A stretch of DNA of 56,356 nt from Candidatus Shapirobacteria bacterium (lineage in GTDB: Bacteria; Patescibacteriota; Microgenomatia; UBA12405), in assembly GCA_028704635.1 (NCBI GenBank), contig JAQWFB010000003.1, forward strand, positions 1-56,356, written 5' to 3'. Positions within the stretch are counted from its first letter, which is position 1; each line of letters begins with the position of its first letter. The notes under the pieces were generated by a model that was given only the letters and a program-made list of their open reading frames with translations, ran no database searches and was not told the origin of the DNA. The translations under genes were made by a program, and so were the position numbers. This document shows positions 1 to 9,762 of this stretch, in pieces.

Positions 1-5
1 AAAGA

Positions 6-1268
6 TTATTCAAAAATATATTGAGAACCAGGGTAAAAAAGATTCAGGGCAAACTTTATTTTAATTTTAATAAAGTTTGAAATGATCCCTAATACCCCGA
101 CCGTAAGGTCGTGGGTGTGTTTTATTATCAAAGCATGAGTTAAATACAAAGCATAACTATATTTACCTAAAAATACTAAAAATTTATTTCCTAGCCACCT
201 TCCCCAAGATTGCTCTCCCAAAGTCGCTGCCACCAATAAAATTCCTGTCGGAATTGTCAAAGATATAAACATTAACTGAACCAAATTTTCATTTGAAATA
301 GAATAAACAAAAACTCCACTCAAAATTATTAATAAAATCGGAATTAACCCAATTGGTTTTAAAATAATTTTTGGTAATTTTAAAAATTTTTGTTGCCACC
401 AATCTAAATTAGATCCAATAGTGACCCCAACTATAAAATAAATCATCAAAGAGGGAACCATCATTCGCATTGCCAAAATCCTTTGACTGATAAGATTTAA
501 ACCATAACAAAATAAAAAACTAGACAAAAATAAAAAAGCTTTCCATTTTGATGATTTTTTTTGATTTATATACAAAAAAATCGGCACAAATAAAACTGGA
601 TACAAAATATAAAAAAATGTTTCTGTGATTAAACTCCAATAAACACCATCTAATTGACCAATATAATTTCCAAAAGGAAGCGTTAAGGTTGCATTAATTA
701 TTCCAGTAATAACCCATTGTAAGTTTTTATCCCAAGTTTCATAAAAAACTGGTGATGGAATTTTTAATAAATAAAACACATACCAACCGGCCACCACTAC
801 CTGAAAACTTATCCAAAAATAGGTCAAAATTTTTCCAATCGGTATTTTTTTTCCTATATTTAAAACTAATTCCCAAATAATTCTTGCTATCATTCCCACT
901 CCCAAAACCACCAAGATTTGATTCAAAATCGTTAAATTTCCATTTATTTTAATAATCGTTAAACTGACCACCATCACTAAAAATGCCGGAAATAATCGGG
1001 CATATCGTCTCGACCAAAAAGCAATCTTTGATTTTGGTCTGGGATATAACCACGCCATCAGAAAACCAGTTAATAAAAACAAAATTGATACTCCAACTTT
1101 TCCGTTAACCAATAAAAAATCCAGGTACCTATGAATTATTACCGGCGTTGATTCGTACCAAATTTTCAACGGAATATGATTAAAAATTACTAATAAAATT
1201 GCAACTCCTCTCAATCCATCCAATGCTGTTAGCCTAATATTTTTATTTTTCATTAAACTTTTCTTCAA
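6..1268 (-). CDS. Acyltransferase family 3 (OafA/YrhL-like) membrane protein
   Basis: N-terminal LTALDGLRGVAILLVIFNH and many TM segments; C-terminus altered by a palindromic element (HTHDLTVGVLG). Confidence 0.85.
   Translation of the reverse strand: MKKSLMKNKNIRLTALDGLRGVAILLVIFNHIPLKIWYESTPVIIHRYLDFLLVNGKVGVSILFLLTGFLMAWLYPRPKSKIAFWSRRYARLFPAFLVMVVSLTIIKINGNLTILNQILVVLGVGMIARIIWELVLNIGKKIPIGKILTYFWISFQVVVAGWYVFYLLKIPSPVFYETWDKNLQWVITGIINATLTLPFGNYIGQLDGVYWSLITETFFYILYPVLFVPIFLYINQKKSSKWKAFLFLSSFLFCYGLNLISQRILAMRMMVPSLMIYFIVGVTIGSNLDWWQQKFLKLPKIILKPIGLIPILLIILSGVFVYSISNENLVQLMFISLTIPTGILLVAATLGEQSWGRWLGNKFLVFLGKYSYALYLTHALIIKHTHDLTVGVLGIISNFIKIKIKFALNLFYPGSQYIFE
94..116. repeat. Short palindromic element (cgacc-gtaa-ggtcg core) inside the 3' end of the acyltransferase CDS
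   Basis: ccccgaccgtaaggtcgtgggt hairpin, GC-rich in an AT-rich gene, read as THDLTVGV. Confidence 0.6.
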
Positions 1269-1827
1269 ACCTCTCCATTAAAGAATAACAGCAACCACAA
1301 AATATTTGTTTATAAAAACCTTTAGTTTCTAAATGTTTACAAATATTTTTGGGCACCAAAAATTCAATTCCTACTTTTTCTCCAATTTCTTTTCCAATCT
1401 TTTCAATCATTTCTCCGTTCTGATATTCACTAGTCAGTAAAGTCGAACTAAAAGCCCCAAATCCATTTTCTTTGGCAAATTCTGCTGTCTTTTCCAATCT
1501 CAACCTCCAACATTTCTCACATCTTATTCCTTTTTTTAAAGCCTCCCTGTCAAGGGAGGTGGCTCCCGATTTATCGGGAGACGGAGGGTTTATTTCATCA
1601 AACCATTCCCTTGGCTTCCAATCAGCCACCACCATTTTTAAATCTCCAATCATCAATTGCATTGCCTTTAATCTCGATTGATATTCCGATCGGGGATGAA
1701 TATTTGGATTGTAATAATAAACCTCAATTTCGTTTTGTAAGGGCGAATCATGATTCGCCTCTACAGTTATCGACTCCACCATTTTTAATAAACAATCAGC
1801 ACAACAGGCATGAATTAAAAGTTTCAT
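1243..1827 (-). CDS. queH: Epoxyqueuosine reductase QueH-like (DUF208)
   Basis: MKLLIHACCADC start, YYNPNIHPRSEY, RCEKCWRLRLEKTAEFA, Cys-rich C-terminus. Confidence 0.85.
   Translation of the reverse strand: MKLLIHACCADCLLKMVESITVEANHDSPLQNEIEVYYYNPNIHPRSEYQSRLKAMQLMIGDLKMVVADWKPREWFDEINPPSPDKSGATSLDREALKKGIRCEKCWRLRLEKTAEFAKENGFGAFSSTLLTSEYQNGEMIEKIGKEIGEKVGIEFLVPKNICKHLETKGFYKQIFCGCCYSLMERFEEKFNEK
1541..1591. repeat. Palindromic repeat copy 1, two hairpins (cctccct-gtca-agggagg; ctcccgat-tt-atcgggag), in frame within queH
   Basis: Shares first hairpin and cggagggttt tail with 53572..53622. Confidence 0.85.
1737..1766. repeat. Palindromic element gtaagggcgaatcatgattcgcctctac, in frame within queH
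   Basis: Near-perfect 28-bp palindrome, translated as VEANHDSPLQN. Confidence 0.8.
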
Positions 1828-2963
1828 TTTTTAGCTAAAAATTCTTTCATCTTCTCCAATCCTTCTTTTACTTCTGCTTTTTCAAAATGTTTTCTGGCTG
1901 GTTCTAATTTTTCAATCAACCAATCCGCTAGTCCATTTTTTAAATCCAATGGATATAATTTTTCATTTTTATAATCCTCAATCAATTCATCCACCTTAGT
2001 GTAGACAATATCTCCACCAAATTTTTCTGGTCTACTAATTTTAAAATTACCTGTTTTTTCTCCCCAAAACACCAAAGTTTGTACCCAATTAATTAATGGA
2101 TTAAATTCAATTTCCTTTGGTGGCCCGTAAGCTTTTTTAATTTTATTTCTAATTTCCTCTGGTGTATCGTGAATAAAAATTGCACTACCCGGTTTTGATT
2201 TACTCATTTTCAACGATTCTTCATCATATGTTTGAAGCGAAGCGGAACCCCGCTCCTGCGGGGCCGGCCCAGTTAATCCCGCAATTAAATTTTGATGAAT
2301 TGCCACTGGGGCAATAATTTCACCTTTATTATTTTTCAATGGATTAATCGTTAATTTTTTGGCCACATCTCTAGCTATCACATGAGCTTTCCTTTGATCC
2401 ATTCCCGCATGAGCTAAATTGACCTGCATCGTAAAAATATCCGCCACTTGCAATGGGGGATAAAACAATGTTGCCATATCCACATCATTACCTTCTTTTT
2501 TTCCCATTATTGAAATTGATCTCAAATCTCTCGACAAAGTTACATGTTTACCCACTTCCATAAAAGTTTCCCAATGAACAAAATTTTTCTCGTACAAATC
2601 TTTACCAGTCACAAAATTCACTTGATTTTCTTCCACCCCAAAACATTTTAAAGAGGCGATTAATCCTTCTTTAAAATAATGTTCCGTTGCCCAACGAATA
2701 TTTTCCCAATTTCCCCCTAATTTATTATTTAAATAAGAGTGAAAATCTGCCATTAAAATATTACATTTAACTCCCGCTTTTAAAAAATCAGCAATCTTTC
2801 CCATTGAAATTAAACCAGTTCCCAAATGTACCATTCCTGATATTTCAAAGCCAATATAATGATTTAATTCAGTTTCGTTTTCTATCAATTTTTTCAAATC
2901 GTCTTCAGTTAATACTTCCTGACAATTACGGGTAATTAGCCTAATTTTTTCATTTATCTCCAT
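1824..2963 (-). CDS. tyrS: Tyrosyl-tRNA synthetase, archaeal/eukaryal-like type
   Basis: HLGTG (HIGH-like), KMSKSKPGSAIFIHD, and DFHSYLNNKLGG as in archaeal-type TyrRS. Confidence 0.85.
   Translation of the reverse strand: MEINEKIRLITRNCQEVLTEDDLKKLIENETELNHYIGFEISGMVHLGTGLISMGKIADFLKAGVKCNILMADFHSYLNNKLGGNWENIRWATEHYFKEGLIASLKCFGVEENQVNFVTGKDLYEKNFVHWETFMEVGKHVTLSRDLRSISIMGKKEGNDVDMATLFYPPLQVADIFTMQVNLAHAGMDQRKAHVIARDVAKKLTINPLKNNKGEIIAPVAIHQNLIAGLTGPAPQERGSASLQTYDEESLKMSKSKPGSAIFIHDTPEEIRNKIKKAYGPPKEIEFNPLINWVQTLVFWGEKTGNFKISRPEKFGGDIVYTKVDELIEDYKNEKLYPLDLKNGLADWLIEKLEPARKHFEKAEVKEGLEKMKEFLAKK
2231..2270. repeat. GC-rich palindromic element (ccccgc-tcct-gcgggg plus ggccggcc), in frame within tyrS
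   Basis: Local GC spike translated as GPAPQERGSASLQTYDEE just before KMSKS. Confidence 0.7.
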
Positions 2964-2976
2964 AACTTAGAGTATA
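2964..2976 (-). promoter_or_regulatory. -10 box TATACT 7 nt upstream of the TyrRS start codon (leaderless-type promoter)
   Basis: Minus strand: TATACTctaagttATGGAG. Confidence 0.5.
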
Positions 2977-2996
2977 AATTATTTTTTCAAATTTTA

Positions 2997-3473
2997 CTAC
3001 TTATAATAGCTTTTAATTTGAAACAAAATATACCAAGATAATCCAGCTCCAATTATCAAACCTCCCAAATCAAACTTTAATAAACTTAATAAAGCGCTAA
3101 TTAACGAAATATAAAACAACAACCTCCAGGATTTAATTTTTCTTTTAAATAATCCCGGTATCGCCATTATTTGCAAAATTATCATTACTACTCCTAATAA
3201 AACTGAAACAATATAAAAACAACCTTTAACCCCACCCAAAAACACCAACGATGTCATCGTTATTGCCACTCCCATAAAAGCCAATATCACCGGTACCGAT
3301 AAAATCAATAATATTACTGCCAAATATGGACCACATTTTACTATTATTTTTTTAATTTTTTCTGGCAATGAGGGAAACTTATTAATAAATAATTCCGATA
3401 GTTTTTTTTCTAAATCATCCAAAATCATTTTCCGTTTCTTATTCTTTATAGTCATTTTGACCAACTCTAACAT
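2997..3473 (-). CDS. Hypothetical multi-TM membrane protein
   Basis: Intact ORF with several hydrophobic segments. Confidence 0.55.
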   Translation of the reverse strand: MLELVKMTIKNKKRKMILDDLEKKLSELFINKFPSLPEKIKKIIVKCGPYLAVILLILSVPVILAFMGVAITMTSLVFLGGVKGCFYIVSVLLGVVMIILQIMAIPGLFKRKIKSWRLLFYISLISALLSLLKFDLGGLIIGAGLSWYILFQIKSYYK

Positions 3474-3497
3474 CTATTTATTAAAAAACATTAAAAA

Positions 3498-4157
3498 CTA
3501 AAATTTTCCAGTTCCAAAAATCAAACAAGTTGCCAATCCATCCACTCCAATTCCCACATAATTCCATCTATTATCCAATTGATTGTCGTTATGAGGTTTA
3601 TCACCAGCATACATCCATTCAATCACATGAACTCCGTTTAATTTGAATCCATAACTAATATTTTCTCCCAAAGCTGTAAATCCCAATTTATCAAAACCAT
3701 TTTGATTTTCCACAAAATCATTAAAACCTTTATGCTGATCGACTGATTTTATCCCATTTAAAAATTTAGCCCTATCTTTGGCATAATTCCCCAATTTTTC
3801 ATCCCAATTAAGTATTTGTGAACCGTGCACTTGTCGGTATTCATTTAAAGCCACCAATATTTCTTTAGCCGTCGCCATGGTTGCATCTTCACCTATTTTC
3901 ATTGTCCAAGTATGTTCACCCACTTGTTTCGCCACCCCCCAAGTTTCATTATCTGGGGTTGGGGTTAATATTATTTTTTTAGTTATTTTTTCTTCTTCCT
4001 GAACCATTTCCGATTCGTTTTTTATTTCTGATTCTTCCGCAATTACCGTCGGTATCGTCTCTAAAACCGGCGCCAAAACTTCTTCTTTTTGAATCAAAAC
4101 CACTCCCAAAATTTCCAGCAATAAAACTGTTAATACTATTCTTACAATTCTCCCCAT
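3498..4157 (-). CDS. Secreted CAP (SCP/PR-1-like) domain protein
   Basis: Signal/TM start; LVALNEYRQVHGSQILNWDEKLGNYAKDRA..GENISYG pattern. Confidence 0.75.
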   Translation of the reverse strand: MGRIVRIVLTVLLLEILGVVLIQKEEVLAPVLETIPTVIAEESEIKNESEMVQEEEKITKKIILTPTPDNETWGVAKQVGEHTWTMKIGEDATMATAKEILVALNEYRQVHGSQILNWDEKLGNYAKDRAKFLNGIKSVDQHKGFNDFVENQNGFDKLGFTALGENISYGFKLNGVHVIEWMYAGDKPHNDNQLDNRWNYVGIGVDGLATCLIFGTGKF

Positions 4158-4173
4158 TAATTCTATTTTACTC

Positions 4174-7100
4174 TTACAGTCCAGTTGTATCTAAAGTCGC
4201 TCCCACTCCTGTCGGCGTTGGCATTGGTGTTGGTGTTGTTCCTCCAATATCCATTTTCAACAAAATCTGATCCAATTGCGATTTAGTAATACAGGTTTCA
4301 TTGTTTTCTTCACCCACACACAAGTTTTTAGTTTGAGTTTTATCAGTCACGATTTTTGGGGTAATTATCTCCACTCCCGCCACCAATCGATCAGTTATTA
4401 TTTCCGATAAATCGGTTAAAACTAAATTATCTTTCTGCCACATCAATTCATCCAAAATTTGCTTTGCAAAATCCGCTGCATTTTCATCTACTCCTGGTAA
4501 TAAATCCGCTATTTTAGTTCCATTCCCCACACCATTTTTAATAAACACTAAAACGTGTCCTGTTCCTTCTCCATCAAAATCACTCATCGCCGTTCCAATA
4601 ATCGCCCCTGCTTTAGTCGCTTTCATTGCCACGCCCGGTGTCGAAGAGGAGGTCAGGGGATCACCTGCTTTTATCGGTCCATTTTCTGTATTTACTTTTA
4701 CTGGCACTCGCCCCGACAACGCCACTGGCACCGCCGAAGTTTCATTATCATCAACACTCCCAATCGTAATTGCTGGCGTTGAAGAAACCACTCCCACTAA
4801 ACCTTTCTCGTAACTCCCTGTACTTTTTTTAACCCCCGATTTTAAATTGGAATCTAAACTAACCACATCACCCGCCCCAATTGTTTTATCTGTAGCTGAA
4901 TACACCTCCGCCAAATCAGCGTTACTGTTGCTAACCTCAATTAAGGTAACAGTCGCGGATGTTTTATAAACTGTGTCTGCCATAACCGAAGTACTATCTG
5001 TACATAATGTATAGTAAACCGTACTAGTAGTTGCTGGATCATCCAAAAAAGTATTAGTTGCAGTAAGACTAACGGCATCACTACTATATCTACCGAAAAA
5101 AGAATCAACTTGGCCTGTATGGGCATTATCACAAACAGGTGTCGCCCCAATACCTCTTCTAATTGTTCCAACTGGAGTATCATTGCCAGTACCAGCCGCA
5201 CTTAGTCCCACACTAATCATAACTAAAATTTTATTAGAAGCAGACGATAAAGTAATATTTGGTCGAGTTGCCCCGATAAAGATTGTAGTTGTATTATTGT
5301 CTGCAAAAGTGGTCACATTAGTATCCACAAAAGATCTTGTTTTTTGAATTTCTGAGGTCACACAATCCTTCCAAATACTATTTTCGTAGCAACGGAATTT
5401 ATTAGTTGAAGAATTGTAATAAGTTGCTCCATTAGTTCCGGTTGGATCCGTTGTTCCATTATCCAACACTAATAAATCTGGCGCTGTTGTTCCACTATTT
5501 CCAATAATCACTTTTCCACTGGAATTAACTCCACCCACTGTAAAAGCAATATTTCCACTTCCAGATTGAATCGTTGTTGCCGAGGTCGTATTTGTCGATC
5601 CAATAAACATGGTAATCGCTGCCGCCCCTGTACCAATGTTAATTGTCTTTGCTGTTGCTCCGGATCCAATATTAATTCCACCTGTTCCCGCCCACAGATT
5701 TAAACTCGATGTCCCCGAAGTAGTTCCAATTGAAATCACATTATTTGCTGCTCCTGTTCCAATATTTATATTTTTATTTGCCGTTCCAGTTCCAATATTT
5801 ATACCTCCAGTTCCCGAAATCAGGTTCAAAGCAGCCGCTCCAGTTGTCGTCCCAATTGAAATCGTTTTTGCATTTGCATCTGTTCCAATATTTATTGTTC
5901 CTGTTCCAGACTGCATTGTAATCGATGAATTAGCTGTTGTACTCCCAAAAGTTAATCCACCAGCACTGGTTGTATCCAAAATAATATTTCCTTGTGCTGA
6001 GACTTTTAATGGTGCCGCTGTTGATCCTGCTAAGGTTGAAATTCCTACCAAATATTGTGACCCAGCTCCGTTTGTTGATGCCACATTTTCTCCAAAAGTG
6101 AAAGCTGTCTTAGATGCTGAAGTCATATTCCAATTCCAAACCTGTTGGTTATCACCATTATTTATTGTATTTGTTCCATCCGCCGCCGTAATCGAATTTA
6201 AGCTCGATGCCCCGCCACTCGCGTCTGATTGGCAAGCCCAGCCACCAGCATCCGTATATTTTAAAATTTGCCCATCATTACAACCCTTAAGCAGAGTTAA
6301 GCCAGATGCTGATACTTCCAAGCCAGAATTTGAAGCAGTTGACCCTACTGTTCCCGAAGTAGTTAAATTAACTGCAACAGTCGCTGTTCCTCCTAGAGAT
6401 ACTGTTCCACCACCACTCATACCAACTCCAGTGGAAATCGTAATTGAACTATTAACCAAATTTGCATTTGATATTGATCCAGTTGGTAAATTCACCGTTC
6501 CTGATACTCCTATTCCACCATTAAATGTTTGTAAACCAGTCCAAACATTACTATTACCTAAGTTAAGTGCAATTGTATATGGGCCAGCGCCAGACCGAGT
6601 TAAGCTCGAATCAGTCACATTGTTAACATAAGGAAGAGAACCTGTTTGTCCCACACTAATAAAATTACCAGTTTGTCCAATTCCCACAAATCCACTCGAA
6701 CTAATTCCATTCAAATAATTAGAATTGAGATTAGTCACTAAATCACTCGACCCAATCCCTATTCCACCATTAAATGTTTGAAGTCCTAACCAAACATTGG
6801 AAGAACCTAAATTAAGGGAAAAAACATTACTTGAAGACAAAGTTAAACCAACTCCAGCTGTATAACTTGACCCAACATCAACACTACAAATAAAAGCTGA
6901 ACCATTCCACTGTAATTTATCAGTCCCAGTACAAGTAGGGGAAGATACTCCAATCGAACGAGATGTTCCTGATCCACTAATAATTATTCCATTCCCATTA
7001 GTAAGCGTGGTAATAAAATTTCCTGTTTGTCCAATTCCTATAAATCCAGCCGAACTAATTCCATTTAAATAATTAGAATTGAGATTATTCACTAAAGCAC

Positions 7101-8769
7101 TCGACCCAATTCCAATCCCACCATTAAAAGTTTGTAAACCTATCCAAACATTAGATGAACCTAAGTCTAAATTCAAAGTCGCTGTTCCTCCTAGAGATAC
7201 TGTTCCACCACCACTCATACCAACTCCAGTGGAAATCGTAATTGAACTATTAACCAAATTTGCATTTGATATTGATCCAGTTGGTAAATTCACCGTTCCT
7301 GATACTCCTATTCCACCATTAAATGTTTGTAAACCAGTCCAAACATTACTATTACCTAAGTTAAGTGCAATTGTATATGGGCCAGCGCCAGACCGAGTTA
7401 AGCTCGAATCAGTCACATTGTTAACATAAGGAAGAGAACCTGTTTGTCCCACACTAATAAAATTACCAGTTTGTCCAATTCCCACAAATCCACTCGAACT
7501 AATTCCATTCAAATAATTAGAATTGAGATTAGTCACTAAATCACTCGACCCAATCCCTATTCCACCATTAAATGTTTGAAGTCCTAACCAAACATTGGAA
7601 GAACCTAAATTCAAATTCAAAATTGTAGTTCCACCTAAAGCCACTAAACCACCACCACTTAAACCAACACCAGCCGCCACTGTCAAACTAGAATTAGTTA
7701 ATGATGAATTGCCAATATCCATAATCGTATTCGAGTTTCCCGAAATAGTTTTACTAGTTAAAGTTTGCCCTACATCAGTCATTACCACTTTATTTCCAAT
7801 CCTAATTCGAGCCACTCCACCTGTTTGATCAGTAATAATAAATTCATCAGACGAATTTGAAGCCGGTCCAAATTCTATTGCCGAAGCTGGATTAACTGAA
7901 GGGGAGCCATCAGTTTCCCTTATTGTTAATGTTCCTGATGATGGAGTATTAATTGTAAATGTTGACCCTGAAACCGTAATAGTAGTTCCACCACTTCCAT
8001 TTAGCTTTATCACCCCACCCAATGATACTGAGCCACTACTTGAATCACCCGATAATCCAATTGCACTATTAACCAAATTTGAATTGGATATTGATCCGGT
8101 TGGTAAATTAACTGTTCCCGACACCCCTATTCCACCATTAAACGTTTGTAAACCTGTCCAAATATTAGATGAGCCCAAGTCTAAAGCCAGAACAGTCGTT
8201 CCACCTAATGAAACTGTTCCACCTCCAGACATTCCCACTCCAGTATTAAAAGTAACCGAACTGTTGGCTAAATTTGAATTAGTAATTCCAGCCGTTCCCG
8301 ATAAATTACTATTTGTTAATCCCGAAATTGCTGTTGTTGTTACATTAGTCACTCTTCCTTGAGCATCAGTGGTTATTATTGGAATATTTAAAGCACTACC
8401 ATAAGTCCCAGAAGTTCCAATACCAGATAAAGCTAAACTTATACTTCCTCCCAAATTAACCAAACCACCTCCAATCAATCCATTTCCCGCCGTTATTGTT
8501 AAACCGGAATTTACCAAAGAGGAATTACTAATATTTAAAATAGTATTTTCACTTCCAGAAATTGTTTGATTAGTTAAAGTTGTTCCTATCGATGCCACCA
8601 TTGGTGCCGTCACTGTACAATCCGGATTTGTCGGTAAACAACTTGGATTTAATGTTTCTCCCGGAGAATATAATGCTGTCGCCTTAACTTCCTTAGTAAA
8701 AACCAAAGACAATAATAGAACCAAAAAAAATAAGGGGTATCTGTTCAATCTCCCCAGCTTCAATAGCAT
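4174..8769 (-). CDS. Giant repetitive secreted surface protein (tail-fibre/adhesin-like beta repeats)
   Basis: 1531 aa, signal peptide, recurring NVWTGLQTFNGGIGVSGTVNLPTGSISN and INIGTG repeats. Confidence 0.8.
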   Translation of the reverse strand: MLLKLGRLNRYPLFFLVLLLSLVFTKEVKATALYSPGETLNPSCLPTNPDCTVTAPMVASIGTTLTNQTISGSENTILNISNSSLVNSGLTITAGNGLIGGGLVNLGGSISLALSGIGTSGTYGSALNIPIITTDAQGRVTNVTTTAISGLTNSNLSGTAGITNSNLANSSVTFNTGVGMSGGGTVSLGGTTVLALDLGSSNIWTGLQTFNGGIGVSGTVNLPTGSISNSNLVNSAIGLSGDSSSGSVSLGGVIKLNGSGGTTITVSGSTFTINTPSSGTLTIRETDGSPSVNPASAIEFGPASNSSDEFIITDQTGGVARIRIGNKVVMTDVGQTLTSKTISGNSNTIMDIGNSSLTNSSLTVAAGVGLSGGGLVALGGTTILNLNLGSSNVWLGLQTFNGGIGIGSSDLVTNLNSNYLNGISSSGFVGIGQTGNFISVGQTGSLPYVNNVTDSSLTRSGAGPYTIALNLGNSNVWTGLQTFNGGIGVSGTVNLPTGSISNANLVNSSITISTGVGMSGGGTVSLGGTATLNLDLGSSNVWIGLQTFNGGIGIGSSALVNNLNSNYLNGISSAGFIGIGQTGNFITTLTNGNGIIISGSGTSRSIGVSSPTCTGTDKLQWNGSAFICSVDVGSSYTAGVGLTLSSSNVFSLNLGSSNVWLGLQTFNGGIGIGSSDLVTNLNSNYLNGISSSGFVGIGQTGNFISVGQTGSLPYVNNVTDSSLTRSGAGPYTIALNLGNSNVWTGLQTFNGGIGVSGTVNLPTGSISNANLVNSSITISTGVGMSGGGTVSLGGTATVAVNLTTSGTVGSTASNSGLEVSASGLTLLKGCNDGQILKYTDAGGWACQSDASGGASSLNSITAADGTNTINNGDNQQVWNWNMTSASKTAFTFGENVASTNGAGSQYLVGISTLAGSTAAPLKVSAQGNIILDTTSAGGLTFGSTTANSSITMQSGTGTINIGTDANAKTISIGTTTGAAALNLISGTGGINIGTGTANKNINIGTGAANNVISIGTTSGTSSLNLWAGTGGINIGSGATAKTINIGTGAAAITMFIGSTNTTSATTIQSGSGNIAFTVGGVNSSGKVIIGNSGTTAPDLLVLDNGTTDPTGTNGATYYNSSTNKFRCYENSIWKDCVTSEIQKTRSFVDTNVTTFADNNTTTIFIGATRPNITLSSASNKILVMISVGLSAAGTGNDTPVGTIRRGIGATPVCDNAHTGQVDSFFGRYSSDAVSLTATNTFLDDPATTSTVYYTLCTDSTSVMADTVYKTSATVTLIEVSNSNADLAEVYSATDKTIGAGDVVSLDSNLKSGVKKSTGSYEKGLVGVVSSTPAITIGSVDDNETSAVPVALSGRVPVKVNTENGPIKAGDPLTSSSTPGVAMKATKAGAIIGTAMSDFDGEGTGHVLVFIKNGVGNGTKIADLLPGVDENAADFAKQILDELMWQKDNLVLTDLSEIITDRLVAGVEIITPKIVTDKTQTKNLCVGEENNETCITKSQLDQILLKMDIGGTTPTPMPTPTGVGATLDTTGL
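6380..6812. repeat. Long direct repeat copy A inside the giant surface gene (offset 798 bp from copy B)
   Basis: About 430 bp appears identical to 7178..7610. Confidence 0.85.
7178..7610. repeat. Long direct repeat copy B inside the giant surface gene
   Basis: See 6380..6812; 798 = 3 x 266, frame preserved. Confidence 0.85.
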
Positions 8770-8804
8770 TGTACCTATTTAACAATTTTTTTATTAAAAA
8801 ATTA

Positions 8805-9305
8805 TTATTTTTTCTTTTTAGACACAATGATATCTACAATTGCCAAGATCGCCACCAAACTAATTACTCCCAACAAAATAAAAAAATATGTTTTTAATTC
8901 CTCATCTTTTCCCGCCACCACATGAAAACTAGTCAATACTTCTTCAGTTAAATTTTCATAATCACTTATTCTTACGTTTAAATTATAAAATCCAGTTTCA
9001 GAACTTTCTGGAATCACAATAAAATCCAAAAATTGAGCCTGTGTTTCTACTGCTTTTAAAACTTGTGATTGAGCGATTATTTCATCACCTTTAGTTACCT
9101 CATAATTTAGCCGCAAATCTTTTCTTTGTGGGTTTTCTGGATATTTAATATCTATTTGAAAATAAAGCCGATCGCCAGATTGAATCTCTGTATACTTTTC
9201 TGAAATATTTGTTGACACACTTAAAGCCCTGGCATATGGCGCATTAATAAGCATTTCTACATAAATAAAAACAACACAAATTACTTTAATTATCTTAACC
9301 ATCAT
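8805..9305 (-). CDS. Secreted Ig-like protein with C-terminal TM anchor (family member 1)
   Basis: SEKYTEIQSGDRLYFQIDIKYPENPQRKDLRLNYEVTKGDEII; paralogous to 12877..13392 and 40935..41459. Confidence 0.7.
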   Translation of the reverse strand: MMVKIIKVICVVFIYVEMLINAPYARALSVSTNISEKYTEIQSGDRLYFQIDIKYPENPQRKDLRLNYEVTKGDEIIAQSQVLKAVETQAQFLDFIVIPESSETGFYNLNVRISDYENLTEEVLTSFHVVAGKDEELKTYFFILLGVISLVAILAIVDIIVSKKKK

Positions 9306-9762
9306 GACGAATATTAATTAAAAAACTTAAAATTAAAAGATAAAGAAGTATATTGTAAAAAGCAAATAAAACCAAATTTATATAATAAATCGTAATCATA
9401 AATGGCACAAATAAAGATAAAAGATTTAAATTAAAAAAAATAACAAAGCATATAAAAAAAGCATAAAGTAATAATATATTAGTCTTTTCTCTATTAATAT
9501 AAAAAAACATTCCCGGAATCACCGCTAACAAAAAATTAATACAAGAAACCCAATTAATAATATTTAACGAAAAATATAATATATAGACATCGAGGGAAAT
9601 TCTTATTAAAACTACCAGATAAATAAAAAATATAAAAACTATTTGTTTTTTATCAGCTTTCTTAAATAATTCCACCGTTAACAAACCCATCATCACAATT
9701 ACCAAAAGGACACAAACAAATAAGACACTTAACTCCATGTTTTGAGTAAAATTAAACGTCAT
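9295..9762 (-). CDS. Small multi-TM membrane protein (155 aa, module component)
   Basis: Overlaps neighbouring genes; positional equivalent of 13385..13870. Confidence 0.6.
   Translation of the reverse strand: MTFNFTQNMELSVLFVCVLLVIVMMGLLTVELFKKADKKQIVFIFFIYLVVLIRISLDVYILYFSLNIINWVSCINFLLAVIPGMFFYINREKTNILLLYAFFICFVIFFNLNLLSLFVPFMITIYYINLVLFAFYNILLYLLILSFLINIRHDG

Noticed and set aside
5609-6631. 340-aa plus-strand ORF (and similar ORFs at 7079, 7595, 8084)
   Set aside because: Antisense shadow of the repetitive giant surface gene; Pro/Val-rich low-complexity translation repeating with the DNA repeats.
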